A program made the translations under genes and the position numbers. Shown one piece after another: positions 56,744 through 64,000 of a stretch of DNA of 64,000 nt (its first letter is position 1; every line of letters begins with the position of its first letter). Origin of the DNA: Gottfriedia luciferensis (GTDB taxonomy: Bacteria; Bacillota; Bacilli; Bacillales; Bacillaceae_G); assembly GCF_001712755.1 (NCBI RefSeq), contig NZ_MDKC01000035.1:186001-250000 (forward strand). Direction: 5' to 3'. The notes below the pieces were generated by a model, which made no database searches, had not been told where the DNA came from, and saw only the letters and a program-made list of their open reading frames with translations.

Positions 56744-57693
56744 TTTTGTTCTTTTAATATTTTAAATAAGGATAACATGTCGTATTGGACTGATTGGGTT
56801 ACTTTATTTAGATTTTGTTTACTGCTTGAGGACATTACTTTTTCGATGTTTTGTAAGTGCTTAAGTCCACTTAGTAATTGTTTATTTTTAATATAATCTT
56901 TTTGCTTACTTAGAATTAACATCGTTGAGCTTATTTGTTCAAGTTGTTTTTCATTATTAAAGTTATTATCTGTTAAATACGATAACATAAAATTAAATGT
57001 TTCCACTTCAGCTTTATACATATCTACTGATTGTTTTGGGCCTTTGTATATTTGCCCTCCAACTGTTTCTTCTTTTAAATAAGTACTTTTAAATTTTTTC
57101 TTAACTTCATCTGCTAGAAACGTGCTATCTTTCCCGCTCAAGGCAATAACGACGAAAAAATTATTATTTTTTTCATAAATGACGGGGGTAAAGCCATTTG
57201 TAGATACTTCTTTTTCATTTTTCTTCGCTGATTCCATGCTTTTATACATTCCAACTTGTGCTAGATCAAACTTCACTGCTGGAATCTTCATTTGGACTTG
57301 GTTCGTTGCTGTACCAGAAACCGATACACTATTTTTAGTTTTGTTAAGTGCATCTGGCTTTGATTGTTTAAATATCCCTAAAAATACAAACCCAAAACAT
57401 AGTCCTATTAAACTTGCTCCTATTATAGAAATAATAATACTTTTTGATGGTGACTTCTTTGTGAAAAAAGAAATCTTCCTTTTCTCCTTCACCTTTTGCT
57501 CTGGCTTAATCTTTTTCTTCTTTTTAACATCATCTAAAACGATTACTTTTTTACCTAACCCATCAGGAGTTGGTAAAACCCATCCAAATTCCCCGTTCTT
57601 CTCCTCTACCTGATTTTGGGAATTAACGGAACCTTCTTTAAACGCTTTTTCCTCGCCATTAATTTTAATTGATATCTTTGAGGACTTGTCCAT
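56725..57693 (-). CDS. spoIIB: SpoIIB-like SPOR-domain protein, 322 aa
   Basis: SpoIIB localises to the sporulation septum and helps engulfment. A basic cytoplasmic N-terminus (Lys-rich, residues 50-85) is followed by one helix near 86-108 (IIISIIGASLIGLCFGFVFLG). A SPOR-like domain comes next (VKFDLAQVGMYKSMESAKKNEKEV ... GFTPVIYEKNNNFFVVIALSG), then a helical tail. AGGAGG precedes the ATG. The position upstream of maf matches B. subtilis spoIIB. Sequence conservation is low outside the SPOR region, so the name rests partly on context. Confidence 0.8.
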   Translation of the reverse strand: MDKSSKISIKINGEEKAFKEGSVNSQNQVEEKNGEFGWVLPTPDGLGKKVIVLDDVKKKKKIKPEQKVKEKRKISFFTKKSPSKSIIISIIGASLIGLCFGFVFLGIFKQSKPDALNKTKNSVSVSGTATNQVQMKIPAVKFDLAQVGMYKSMESAKKNEKEVSTNGFTPVIYEKNNNFFVVIALSGKDSTFLADEVKKKFKSTYLKEETVGGQIYKGPKQSVDMYKAEVETFNFMLSYLTDNNFNNEKQLEQISSTMLILSKQKDYIKNKQLLSGLKHLQNIEKVMSSSSKQNLNKVTQSVQYDMLSLFKILKEQKNTLTN

Positions 57694-57837
57694 ATGAATC
57701 CTCCTACTACTTTATTTTAAAACGTAAAAAAATACTAACATATAATCCCAGAAAAACACGCCGACATTTGTCGAGGACAAACAGGTATCGTGCAACAAAA
57801 AATTACAAAAACTTGCTCATTTCTTATCTACATAAAT

Positions 57838-57870
57838 AAATAACCACCGTAGGATTCCCGGTGGTTATTT
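57838..57870 (-). terminator. Terminator of the GAF-GGDEF gene
   Basis: AAATAACCACCG pairs with CGGTGGTTATTT and overlaps the stop codon; a T-rich tract follows on the minus strand. Confidence 0.8.
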
Positions 57871-59580
57871 GCTATACATTGCCACTTTATTTCTTCCAGC
57901 ATTTTTTGCTTTTGAATACATAGCTCTGTCTGCACATCGAATTAAGTCTGACGGTTCTATCGCCACAAATGGTGCAACTGCTGCACCTATACTTGCTGTT
58001 ACTGTTAACTTAATCTTTTGATCTTCGTTAGTCAGATGATTTGTAATGTAAAATGGAATAGTTTCTAGCGATTTTCTAATTTCTTCTGCTAAATCATATG
58101 TTTCTCTGTCACTATGATTTACAAGCAGTACTGAAAATTCTTCTCCACCAAAACGAGCAACTAAACCACTTTTCTTCACTACCATTTTAATCCGACTTGC
58201 AACTTCAAATAATACTTCATTACCTGCTTGATGACCGTACCTGTCATTCACTCTTTTAAAATAATCTAAATCAATAAGAAGTAATGAAATTGTCTTTATC
58301 TTGAATGTTTTCAACCGTTCAAATTCTTCTTTAATTTTAGATTCGAGATATTCAAAATTATATAAGCCGGTTAAAGCATCAGTTTCACTTCTGATTTTTG
58401 TTTGTAAGTAAAACCTTGCATTTTCAACTGCAATTGCGAGATATAATGCAAGGATTTCGATCAAAACTACTTGGTATTTTTCAAATGCATTTTTTTGTTC
58501 CGATGCAATTGTGAGTACACCAACTACTTCTTGATTTTTTATAATTGGGATTGATAATAAACTTTCTGCTTCTAAAAATTTCAAATGATCATTGGTGTAC
58601 CATTGTGATCGTCTGTTAAAACTATATCTTCTTTTTTCAAAAAATACTTTTTGAGAGATTGACCCTTCAAGCGTATCAAAGTAAGGACAACTAAATATTT
58701 TTTCATCACATTTATTTTGAAAATATCTTATTAATTTAAGTGATTTATCTTCGACTATAAATAAATTCCCATATGAAACTGGAATTAAAGTAGTTAATTG
58801 TTCAAAAAACTCATCGATTACTTGCTCTTCTTCCATTCTTTGAGAAAGTTTTTGACTGATTTTCATTGTTTGCCTTAAATATTTGTTCATATTTAAAGCA
58901 GAGGATAAAGAGTTTAGAATAATCATTAAAATGATATAGTAAATCGTTATGTAGATTATCGTAATATATCCTTTTGTCTCTAGCATTAAATAAAGACTTA
59001 TTCCAATTGGATACATTAATAAATAGATAAACAAATCCCACTTAAATTCCCTATTTATCAATTTCATTTCTCTTTTATATAAATAAATCGTAATAAAATA
59101 AATAACGATTTGATTAATCCAAAAAGATGCTAGTGTGTATATGAGGATTGGAAATAAGCTATTCAATATTTCTTTAGTTCCAGTAGGTTCAATCTTTCCC
59201 CCAACTAAATAATAAAGTAGTGCACTACCAATAGAACATAATGCAAACATTAACGAATTAAGCGGCATTCGGTAGAGAGTATTTTTTGTAATACTTAATC
59301 TTATATACAGAATCGAATAGGCCAATTGACTTATTAAAAGTTCTGCAACTAAACCATACGATAAAAACACCAATATTGAGATTCCGAAAATAAAAGAAAA
59401 TGTAGCATCATTAATTTTAATCGGCATATTGGCTACAATTAGAAATAACGCGATTATAATTAAAAAATTTGAACGATCTATTTGTCTAAGAGGGCTAGCC
59501 ATATTAGCATAATAAATTATGATTGGCATTAGAACAATCCATGCGATCCAAATCAACCTATTACTAAGCTTACTAATCAA
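57865..59580 (-). CDS. Membrane-bound GAF-GGDEF diguanylate cyclase, 571 aa
   Basis: Six or seven N-terminal helices (residues 1-225) are followed by a GAF domain (about 245-390) and a GGDEF domain. The GGDEF domain contains TDALTGLYNFEYLE, LLLIDLDYFKRVNDRYGHQAGN and the active-site RFGGEEFSVLL. The signature is intact, so it probably makes cyclic di-GMP. The position of the RxxD product-inhibition site reads KKSG, so feedback inhibition is probably absent. The start is TTG after GGAGG. It occupies the gap between folC and spoIIB, where B. subtilis carries comC. The signal sensed by the membrane or GAF part is unknown. Confidence 0.9.
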   Translation of the reverse strand: MISKLSNRLIWIAWIVLMPIIIYYANMASPLRQIDRSNFLIIIALFLIVANMPIKINDATFSFIFGISILVFLSYGLVAELLISQLAYSILYIRLSITKNTLYRMPLNSLMFALCSIGSALLYYLVGGKIEPTGTKEILNSLFPILIYTLASFWINQIVIYFITIYLYKREMKLINREFKWDLFIYLLMYPIGISLYLMLETKGYITIIYITIYYIILMIILNSLSSALNMNKYLRQTMKISQKLSQRMEEEQVIDEFFEQLTTLIPVSYGNLFIVEDKSLKLIRYFQNKCDEKIFSCPYFDTLEGSISQKVFFEKRRYSFNRRSQWYTNDHLKFLEAESLLSIPIIKNQEVVGVLTIASEQKNAFEKYQVVLIEILALYLAIAVENARFYLQTKIRSETDALTGLYNFEYLESKIKEEFERLKTFKIKTISLLLIDLDYFKRVNDRYGHQAGNEVLFEVASRIKMVVKKSGLVARFGGEEFSVLLVNHSDRETYDLAEEIRKSLETIPFYITNHLTNEDQKIKLTVTASIGAAVAPFVAIEPSDLIRCADRAMYSKAKNAGRNKVAMYSK

Positions 59581-59604
59581 GATTATGGGCCCTCCTTTAC
59601 AATT

Positions 59605-60906
59605 CTAAGCGAATTTTTTTAGTAAATATCTTCTTACTACCGAGATAAAATATAAAGAACCGGTTATTAACAATATCTCGTTTTCCTGCATTTCCTTTAT
59701 ATTCTTATCGATTGCAACAGATAAATCACTTTCATATTTTATATTAAGTGTACTAGCATTCGAAATTAATTCTTCCTTATTCATCGCTCTAGGAAAATCA
59801 AAAGTAGTCATGACAATATTATTTGTTATTTCTCGTAATTCTTTTAACATCTCTCGAGTATTTTTATCTTTCAGGGCAGAGAACAGAATCTTTATTTCCT
59901 TATCAAGAAAACGGTTATTCATCGTCTCCACTAAACTTTTAATTCCTTCAACATTATGTGCGCCATCAATATAAATGATAGGATTTGAAGCTATTCGTTC
60001 TAATCTTCCTGCTTTTAGTGCTATTTTTAATCCTCTTTTTATATTATCTTCACTAAACTTCATTCCATATTGATTTTGTAATAATTGAACAACACAGATT
60101 GCGCAAGAAGCATTCCTAATTTGATGGTGCCCTAGCATTGATAACTCAATATTTTCAATTAACCTACCATTGCCTTTGTAATTAAACATTTCATAAAGTG
60201 AATCTTTCAATGGAGAAGCAAAAAAATGATTACCATACTCAAAATAATCAGCTTCATTTTTGATTGCGGCATTTTGAATAATCGTTAAAGCTTTTTCTTT
60301 CAATTCTGCTGTAACAATTGGAATTCCCTTTTTAATAATTCCTGCCTTATGCTTAGTGATTTCTTCTATTGTTTCACCAAGAATTTGTTGATGATCGTGG
60401 CCAATACTAGTAATGACACTAATTAGAGGTGTCATTACATTTGTGCAATCCTCTAACCCACCTAAACCAGCTTCAATTAAAAACATGTCATGTTCTTTTA
60501 TTTTTCCGAAGAAGTAAAAAGCCATAGTTGTAATGATTTCAAATTCAGTTGGCGCACCACATGGTAATTGTTCAACTTCTTCAACAACTGGAATCATACA
60601 GTTTACTAGTTGGATAAATTCTTGTTTACTGATCATTTCACCGCAGAACATGATTTGTTCACGATAATCTAATATATATGGTGATGTAAAAGTTCCTACT
60701 GTATACCCTGCATCTAATAAAATACTTTGAAGAAAAGTAATTGTAGAGCCTTTTCCATTCGTTCCTGCGACATGAATTGCTTTGACACTTAGCTGAGGAT
60801 TACCTAGTCTAACTAGCATTTCTTCCATTCTTTGTAGTCCAGGTACAATGCCAAATTTTGTTCTGTTATACATCCATTTCAGTGCTTCCTCATATGTATT
60901 AACCAT
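59605..60906 (-). CDS. folC: Folylpolyglutamate synthase / dihydrofolate synthase
   Basis: FolC adds glutamate to dihydropteroate and to folates. The P-loop IHVAGTNGKGSTITFLQ lies near residue 45. The Mur-ligase features FTSPYILDYREQI, LIEAGLGGLEDCTNV, SIGHDHQQILG and ITKHKAGIIKKG follow. The C-terminal domain contains YIDGAHNVEGIKSL. At 433 aa it is full length. A terminator separates it from valS upstream, so it probably relies on its own promoter plus readthrough. Confidence 0.95.
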   Translation of the reverse strand: MVNTYEEALKWMYNRTKFGIVPGLQRMEEMLVRLGNPQLSVKAIHVAGTNGKGSTITFLQSILLDAGYTVGTFTSPYILDYREQIMFCGEMISKQEFIQLVNCMIPVVEEVEQLPCGAPTEFEIITTMAFYFFGKIKEHDMFLIEAGLGGLEDCTNVMTPLISVITSIGHDHQQILGETIEEITKHKAGIIKKGIPIVTAELKEKALTIIQNAAIKNEADYFEYGNHFFASPLKDSLYEMFNYKGNGRLIENIELSMLGHHQIRNASCAICVVQLLQNQYGMKFSEDNIKRGLKIALKAGRLERIASNPIIYIDGAHNVEGIKSLVETMNNRFLDKEIKILFSALKDKNTREMLKELREITNNIVMTTFDFPRAMNKEELISNASTLNIKYESDLSVAIDKNIKEMQENEILLITGSLYFISVVRRYLLKKFA

Positions 60907-60924
60907 CTTAACCCTACCTTTATA

Positions 60925-60960
60925 GTAAAAAACGACGAATCATTAACTCAATTCGTCGTT
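60925..60960 (-). terminator. Terminator between valS and folC
   Basis: AACGACGAAT pairs with ATTCGTCGTT across a 10-base loop; on the minus strand TTTTTTACT follows. Confidence 0.8.
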
Positions 60961-61003
60961 TTTATTTAACTAATTTCTATTGCAGATTAACTGCTTAAAT
61001 TAC

Positions 61004-63646
61004 TTATTTACTTAGTTCTGCAATTCGAGCTCTTACAGATTCTTGTTTTTCAAGATAATCTTTCTCTTTACGACGCTCTTCTTCAATAACTGATTCAGGA
61101 GCTTTCGCTACAAATCCTTGGTTACTTAATTTCTTTTGAACTCGTTCAACTTCACTAGTCCATTTTTCTAATTCTTTCTCTAAACGTTTTTTCTCTTCTT
61201 CAAGATTAATTAAACCTTCTAGAGGAAGATAAAGCTCTGCGCCACTAATTACTGCTGACATCGATTTCTCTGGTGCAGTTAGGTTAGTAGAAATTGTTAA
61301 TTCTTCTGGATTACAGAAGCGCTCAATATATGAACGATTTTCTTCTAATGCAGCTGCAATCGTTTCATCCTTTGCAGAGATCATTAGTTGAACTTTTTTG
61401 CTCATTGGTGTGTTTACTTCTGCACGAATATTACGTACTGAACGAATTAACTCAACTAATATTTTCATCGTTTCAGAAGCTTCTTTATTTGTTAATTCCT
61501 CTTTAACTGTTGGCCAAGCAGAAACTGTAATAGACTCCCCTTTGTGAGGTAGAGATTGCCAAATTTCTTCAGTTACGAAAGGCATAAATGGATGTAAAAG
61601 TTTCATTGTGCTTTCTAGTACGTGTGCAAGAACTGAACGTGTCATATTTTTTGCATCTTCATTGTCACCGTATAAAGGAATCTTTGCCATTTCAATATAC
61701 CAGTCACAAACATCGTCCCAAATGAAGTTATAAAGTACACGGCCAACTTCACCAAATTCATAACGATCGATTAAAGATGTTACACTTTCAATTGTTTCAT
61801 TTAAACGAGTTAAAATCCATTCATCAGCAACAGATTTTTCTTTCGTTAAATCGATATTTTCATATGTGAAGCCTTCCATATTCATTAAAGCAAAACGAGA
61901 AGCATTCCAAATTTTGTTTACAAAGTTCCAAGTAGCCTCAACTTTCTCAATACTGAAACGTAAATCTTGACCTGGTGAACTTCCTGTTGTTAAGAAGTAA
62001 CGTAATGAATCTGCTCCATATTTCTCAATAACATCCATTGGGTCAACACCATTACCAAGTGATTTACTCATTTTACGTCCTTGCTCGTCACGTACCAAAC
62101 CATGAATTAAAACATCGTTAAATGGGCGTTTACCAGTAAATTCAATTCCTTGGAAAATCATTCGAGATACCCAGAAGAAAATAATATCATAACCAGTTAC
62201 TAATACATTTGTTGGGAAGTAAGCTTGGAAATCCTTACTTTCTTCATTTGGCCAACCTAATGTTGAGAATGGCCATAATGCTGAACTGAACCAAGTATCT
62301 AAAACGTCGTTATCTTGATTCCAATTTTCAATATCAGCTGGTGGCTCTTGATTTACATAAATCTCACCAGTTTCTTTATGGTACCAAGCCGGAATACGAT
62401 GTCCCCACCATAATTGACGTGAAATACACCAGTCACGGATATTTTCCATCCAACGTAGATACGTCTTTTCAAAACGATCTGGTACAAATTTTACGCTATC
62501 ATCAGAATTTTGTAATGCTACAGCAGCATCAGCTAGTGGTTGCATTTTAACAAACCATTGAGTTGATAAATATGGCTCAACAACCGCTCCGCTACGTTCA
62601 CTATGACCTACAGAATGCATATGTTCTTCGATTTCAACAAGAACACCCATCTCTTGTAAATCTTTAACGATTTGTTTTCGGCATTCAAAGCGATCCATAC
62701 CATTGTATTTTCCTGCTTTTTCATTCATCGTACCATCTTCATTCATTACAAGAATACGAGGTAAGTCATGACGGTTTCCAACTTCAAAATCATTCGGGTC
62801 ATGGGCAGGAGTAATTTTTACAACTCCAGTACCAAATTCCATATCAACATAATCGTCAGCAATAATTGGAATTTCACGATTAACGATAGGAAGTGTAACT
62901 GTTTTACCAACCATTGATTTATATCTTTCGTCTTCTGGATGAACCGCAATAGCAGTATCTCCAAGCATTGTTTCAGGACGAGTAGTTGCTATTTGAATTT
63001 TTCCAGTTCCGTCTGTTAATGGATATTGCATATGGTAGAATGCACCTTGAACATCCTTATAAATAACTTCGATATCTGATAAAGCTGTTTTTGTTGCTGG
63101 ATCCCAGTTGATGATATATTCACCACGATAGATTAAGCCTTTGTTGTATAGCTTAACGAATACTTCTTTTACTGCATCAGATAGACCCTCGTCTAATGTG
63201 AATCGTTCACGGGAGTAGTCTAAACCTAAACCGATTTTTTCCCATTGAGAACGAATGTGAGAAGCATATTCTTCTTTCCACTCCCAAGCTTTTTCTAGGA
63301 ACTTTTCACGTCCTAAATCATATCTTGATAAGCCTTCTTCTCTTAATTTCGCTTCAACTTTTGCTTGTGTAGCAATACCAGCATGGTCCATACCTGGTAA
63401 ATAAAGTACGTCATAACCTTGCATTCGTTTAGTACGAGTTAAGATATCTTGTAATGTTGTATCCCAAGCATGACCTAAGTGTAATTTTCCAGTTACGTTT
63501 GGTGGAGGAATTACGATTGTATATTTCGGCTTTTCTGATTCCACTTGTGCTTCAAAGAATTTCCCATCTAACCAAAATTGGTAACGATCTTTTTCAACTA
63601 AATTCGGATCATATTTTGTTGGTAATGATTTTTTTGTAGTTTCCAT
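61004..63646 (-). CDS. valS: Valyl-tRNA synthetase
   Basis: This class I synthetase charges tRNA-Val. The HIGH signature is [20 protein letters not shown], the editing domain follows ([19 protein letters not shown]), and the KMSKS signature lies in [17 protein letters not shown]. An anticodon-binding domain and a C-terminal coiled coil ([17 protein letters not shown]) end the 880-aa chain, equal in size to B. subtilis. GAGGAGATGAATCCG precedes the ATG. A T-box leader stands upstream. Confidence 0.97.
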   Translation of the reverse strand: METTKKSLPTKYDPNLVEKDRYQFWLDGKFFEAQVESEKPKYTIVIPPPNVTGKLHLGHAWDTTLQDILTRTKRMQGYDVLYLPGMDHAGIATQAKVEAKLREEGLSRYDLGREKFLEKAWEWKEEYASHIRSQWEKIGLGLDYSRERFTLDEGLSDAVKEVFVKLYNKGLIYRGEYIINWDPATKTALSDIEVIYKDVQGAFYHMQYPLTDGTGKIQIATTRPETMLGDTAIAVHPEDERYKSMVGKTVTLPIVNREIPIIADDYVDMEFGTGVVKITPAHDPNDFEVGNRHDLPRILVMNEDGTMNEKAGKYNGMDRFECRKQIVKDLQEMGVLVEIEEHMHSVGHSERSGAVVEPYLSTQWFVKMQPLADAAVALQNSDDSVKFVPDRFEKTYLRWMENIRDWCISRQLWWGHRIPAWYHKETGEIYVNQEPPADIENWNQDNDVLDTWFSSALWPFSTLGWPNEESKDFQAYFPTNVLVTGYDIIFFWVSRMIFQGIEFTGKRPFNDVLIHGLVRDEQGRKMSKSLGNGVDPMDVIEKYGADSLRYFLTTGSSPGQDLRFSIEKVEATWNFVNKIWNASRFALMNMEGFTYENIDLTKEKSVADEWILTRLNETIESVTSLIDRYEFGEVGRVLYNFIWDDVCDWYIEMAKIPLYGDNEDAKNMTRSVLAHVLESTMKLLHPFMPFVTEEIWQSLPHKGESITVSAWPTVKEELTNKEASETMKILVELIRSVRNIRAEVNTPMSKKVQLMISAKDETIAAALEENRSYIERFCNPEELTISTNLTAPEKSMSAVISGAELYLPLEGLINLEEEKKRLEKELEKWTSEVERVQKKLSNQGFVAKAPESVIEEERRKEKDYLEKQESVRARIAELSK

Positions 63647-63680
63647 TCGGATTCATCTCCTCTAATAATTATTGAAAAAT

Positions 63681-63955
63681 AAAAAAACTCCACTCATCCT
63701 TGAAAAGGACGAATGGAGTTGAATTCGCGGTACCACCTTTTTTTGTCAGAAAAAACTTGTGTTTAACTGACACACTTAAAAAAGATAACGGATCATCCGG
63801 TAACTTCTAATCACCAAAAGCTTTGCTTTCGAAGTCACTGCTCAAGGGCGACATTCCAACTCTATTTTCTAGAAACCTCCCACCAAATGGTTTCCTCTCT
63901 GAAGAACTAGTTCGTTGTACTCTTCCCTATCATTGCATTTCATTATGAATATATG
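63681..63955 (-). promoter_or_regulatory. T-box riboswitch of valS
   Basis: The T-box sequence AAGGTGGTACCGCG lies at 63726-63739 on the minus strand. It is followed by a terminator (AACTCCA ... TGGAGTT with inner pairs, then seven T, 63681-63720). Stem I has an AGTA motif (GAAGAGTACAAC). The probable specifier is GTC (Val) in GGAATGTCGCCC at 63850-63852, followed by a purine. Uncharged tRNA-Val would promote readthrough into valS. Confidence 0.93.
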
Positions 63956-63959
63956 TAAT

Positions 63960-63989
63960 AGTCTACAAAATTTTCTTAAGCTTAGTCAA
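63960..63989 (-). promoter_or_regulatory. Probable sigma-A promoter of the valS leader
   Basis: On the minus strand TTGACT, an 18-base spacer and TAGACT lie immediately before the T-box leader. Confidence 0.5.
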
Positions 63990-64000
63990 CATTATTTCTA

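Overview
The window comes from the chromosome of a low-GC, endospore-forming member of the Bacillaceae. It carries many sporulation genes (spoIIB, spoIVFA, spoIVFB, spo0B, bofC, safA, coxA, spoVB), T-box leaders, strong AGGAGG-type ribosome binding sites and many TTG starts. From rarA to valS the order follows the Bacillus subtilis chromosome: valS, folC, spoIIB, maf, radC, mreBCD, minCD, spoIVFAB, rplU-prp-rpmA, spo0B, obg, nadR/nifS, nadBCA, safA, coxA, bofC, ruvAB, queA, tgt, yajC, spoVB, comN, secDF, recJ, apt, rel, dtd, hisS, aspS, tcdA, rarA. Almost all of this lies on the minus strand. I cannot name the species.

Layout, left to right. Bases 1-4970 are accessory: the C-terminal end of a large secreted protein with a cohesin-like and a dockerin domain, two small minus-strand genes, a 65-70 kDa helical-repeat membrane protein and a DUF2306 membrane protein. 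Bases 4971-20000 hold rarA, an RsfA-like factor, a structured RNA-like element, tcdA, the T-box controlled hisS-aspS operon, a 20-bp tandem repeat array, dtd-rel, apt-recJ and a cation efflux gene. Bases 20000-34300 hold secDF, comN, spoVB, DUF421 and TIGR04086 membrane proteins, yajC-tgt-queA, ruvAB, a GNAT acetyltransferase, bofC, a TetR-GNAT pair and coxA. Bases 34500-42400 hold an enlarged safA and the divergent nadBCA / nifS-nadR NAD biosynthesis locus. Bases 42400-53300 hold a second 20-21 bp repeat array, obg, spo0B, the L27-Prp-L21 ribosomal operon with its leader, an RNase G gene, an isolated glycosyltransferase, spoIVFAB, minCD and mreCD. The right end holds mreB, radC, maf, spoIIB, a membrane GAF-GGDEF protein, folC and T-box controlled valS.

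Functionally the window combines core growth genes with sporulation genes. Core functions are aminoacylation and D-Tyr-tRNA proofreading, the stringent response, purine salvage, secretion, Holliday junction and fork repair, NAD synthesis, cell shape and septum placement, and ribosome maturation. The sporulation genes cover the Spo0B phosphorelay, the SpoIVFA/SpoIVFB/BofC checkpoint that gates sigma-K, engulfment (SpoIIB), cortex (SpoVB, CoxA) and coat (SafA). NadR probably represses the nad genes around it, with NifS building the NadA iron-sulfur cluster. Two T-box leaders and an L21 leader control the tRNA synthetase and ribosomal operons.

The least explained elements are four. One is a family of helically phased 20-21 bp tandem repeats at two intergenic sites. 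One is a GC-richer, multi-hairpin element with its own terminator at about 7165-7336. One is a pair of 122-125 bp repeats with GTTGATT...AATCAAC ends. The last is a SafA carrying about 13 dodecapeptide and 23 tetradecapeptide repeats plus an internal start. No complete insertion sequence, prophage, tRNA, rRNA or CRISPR array was seen.
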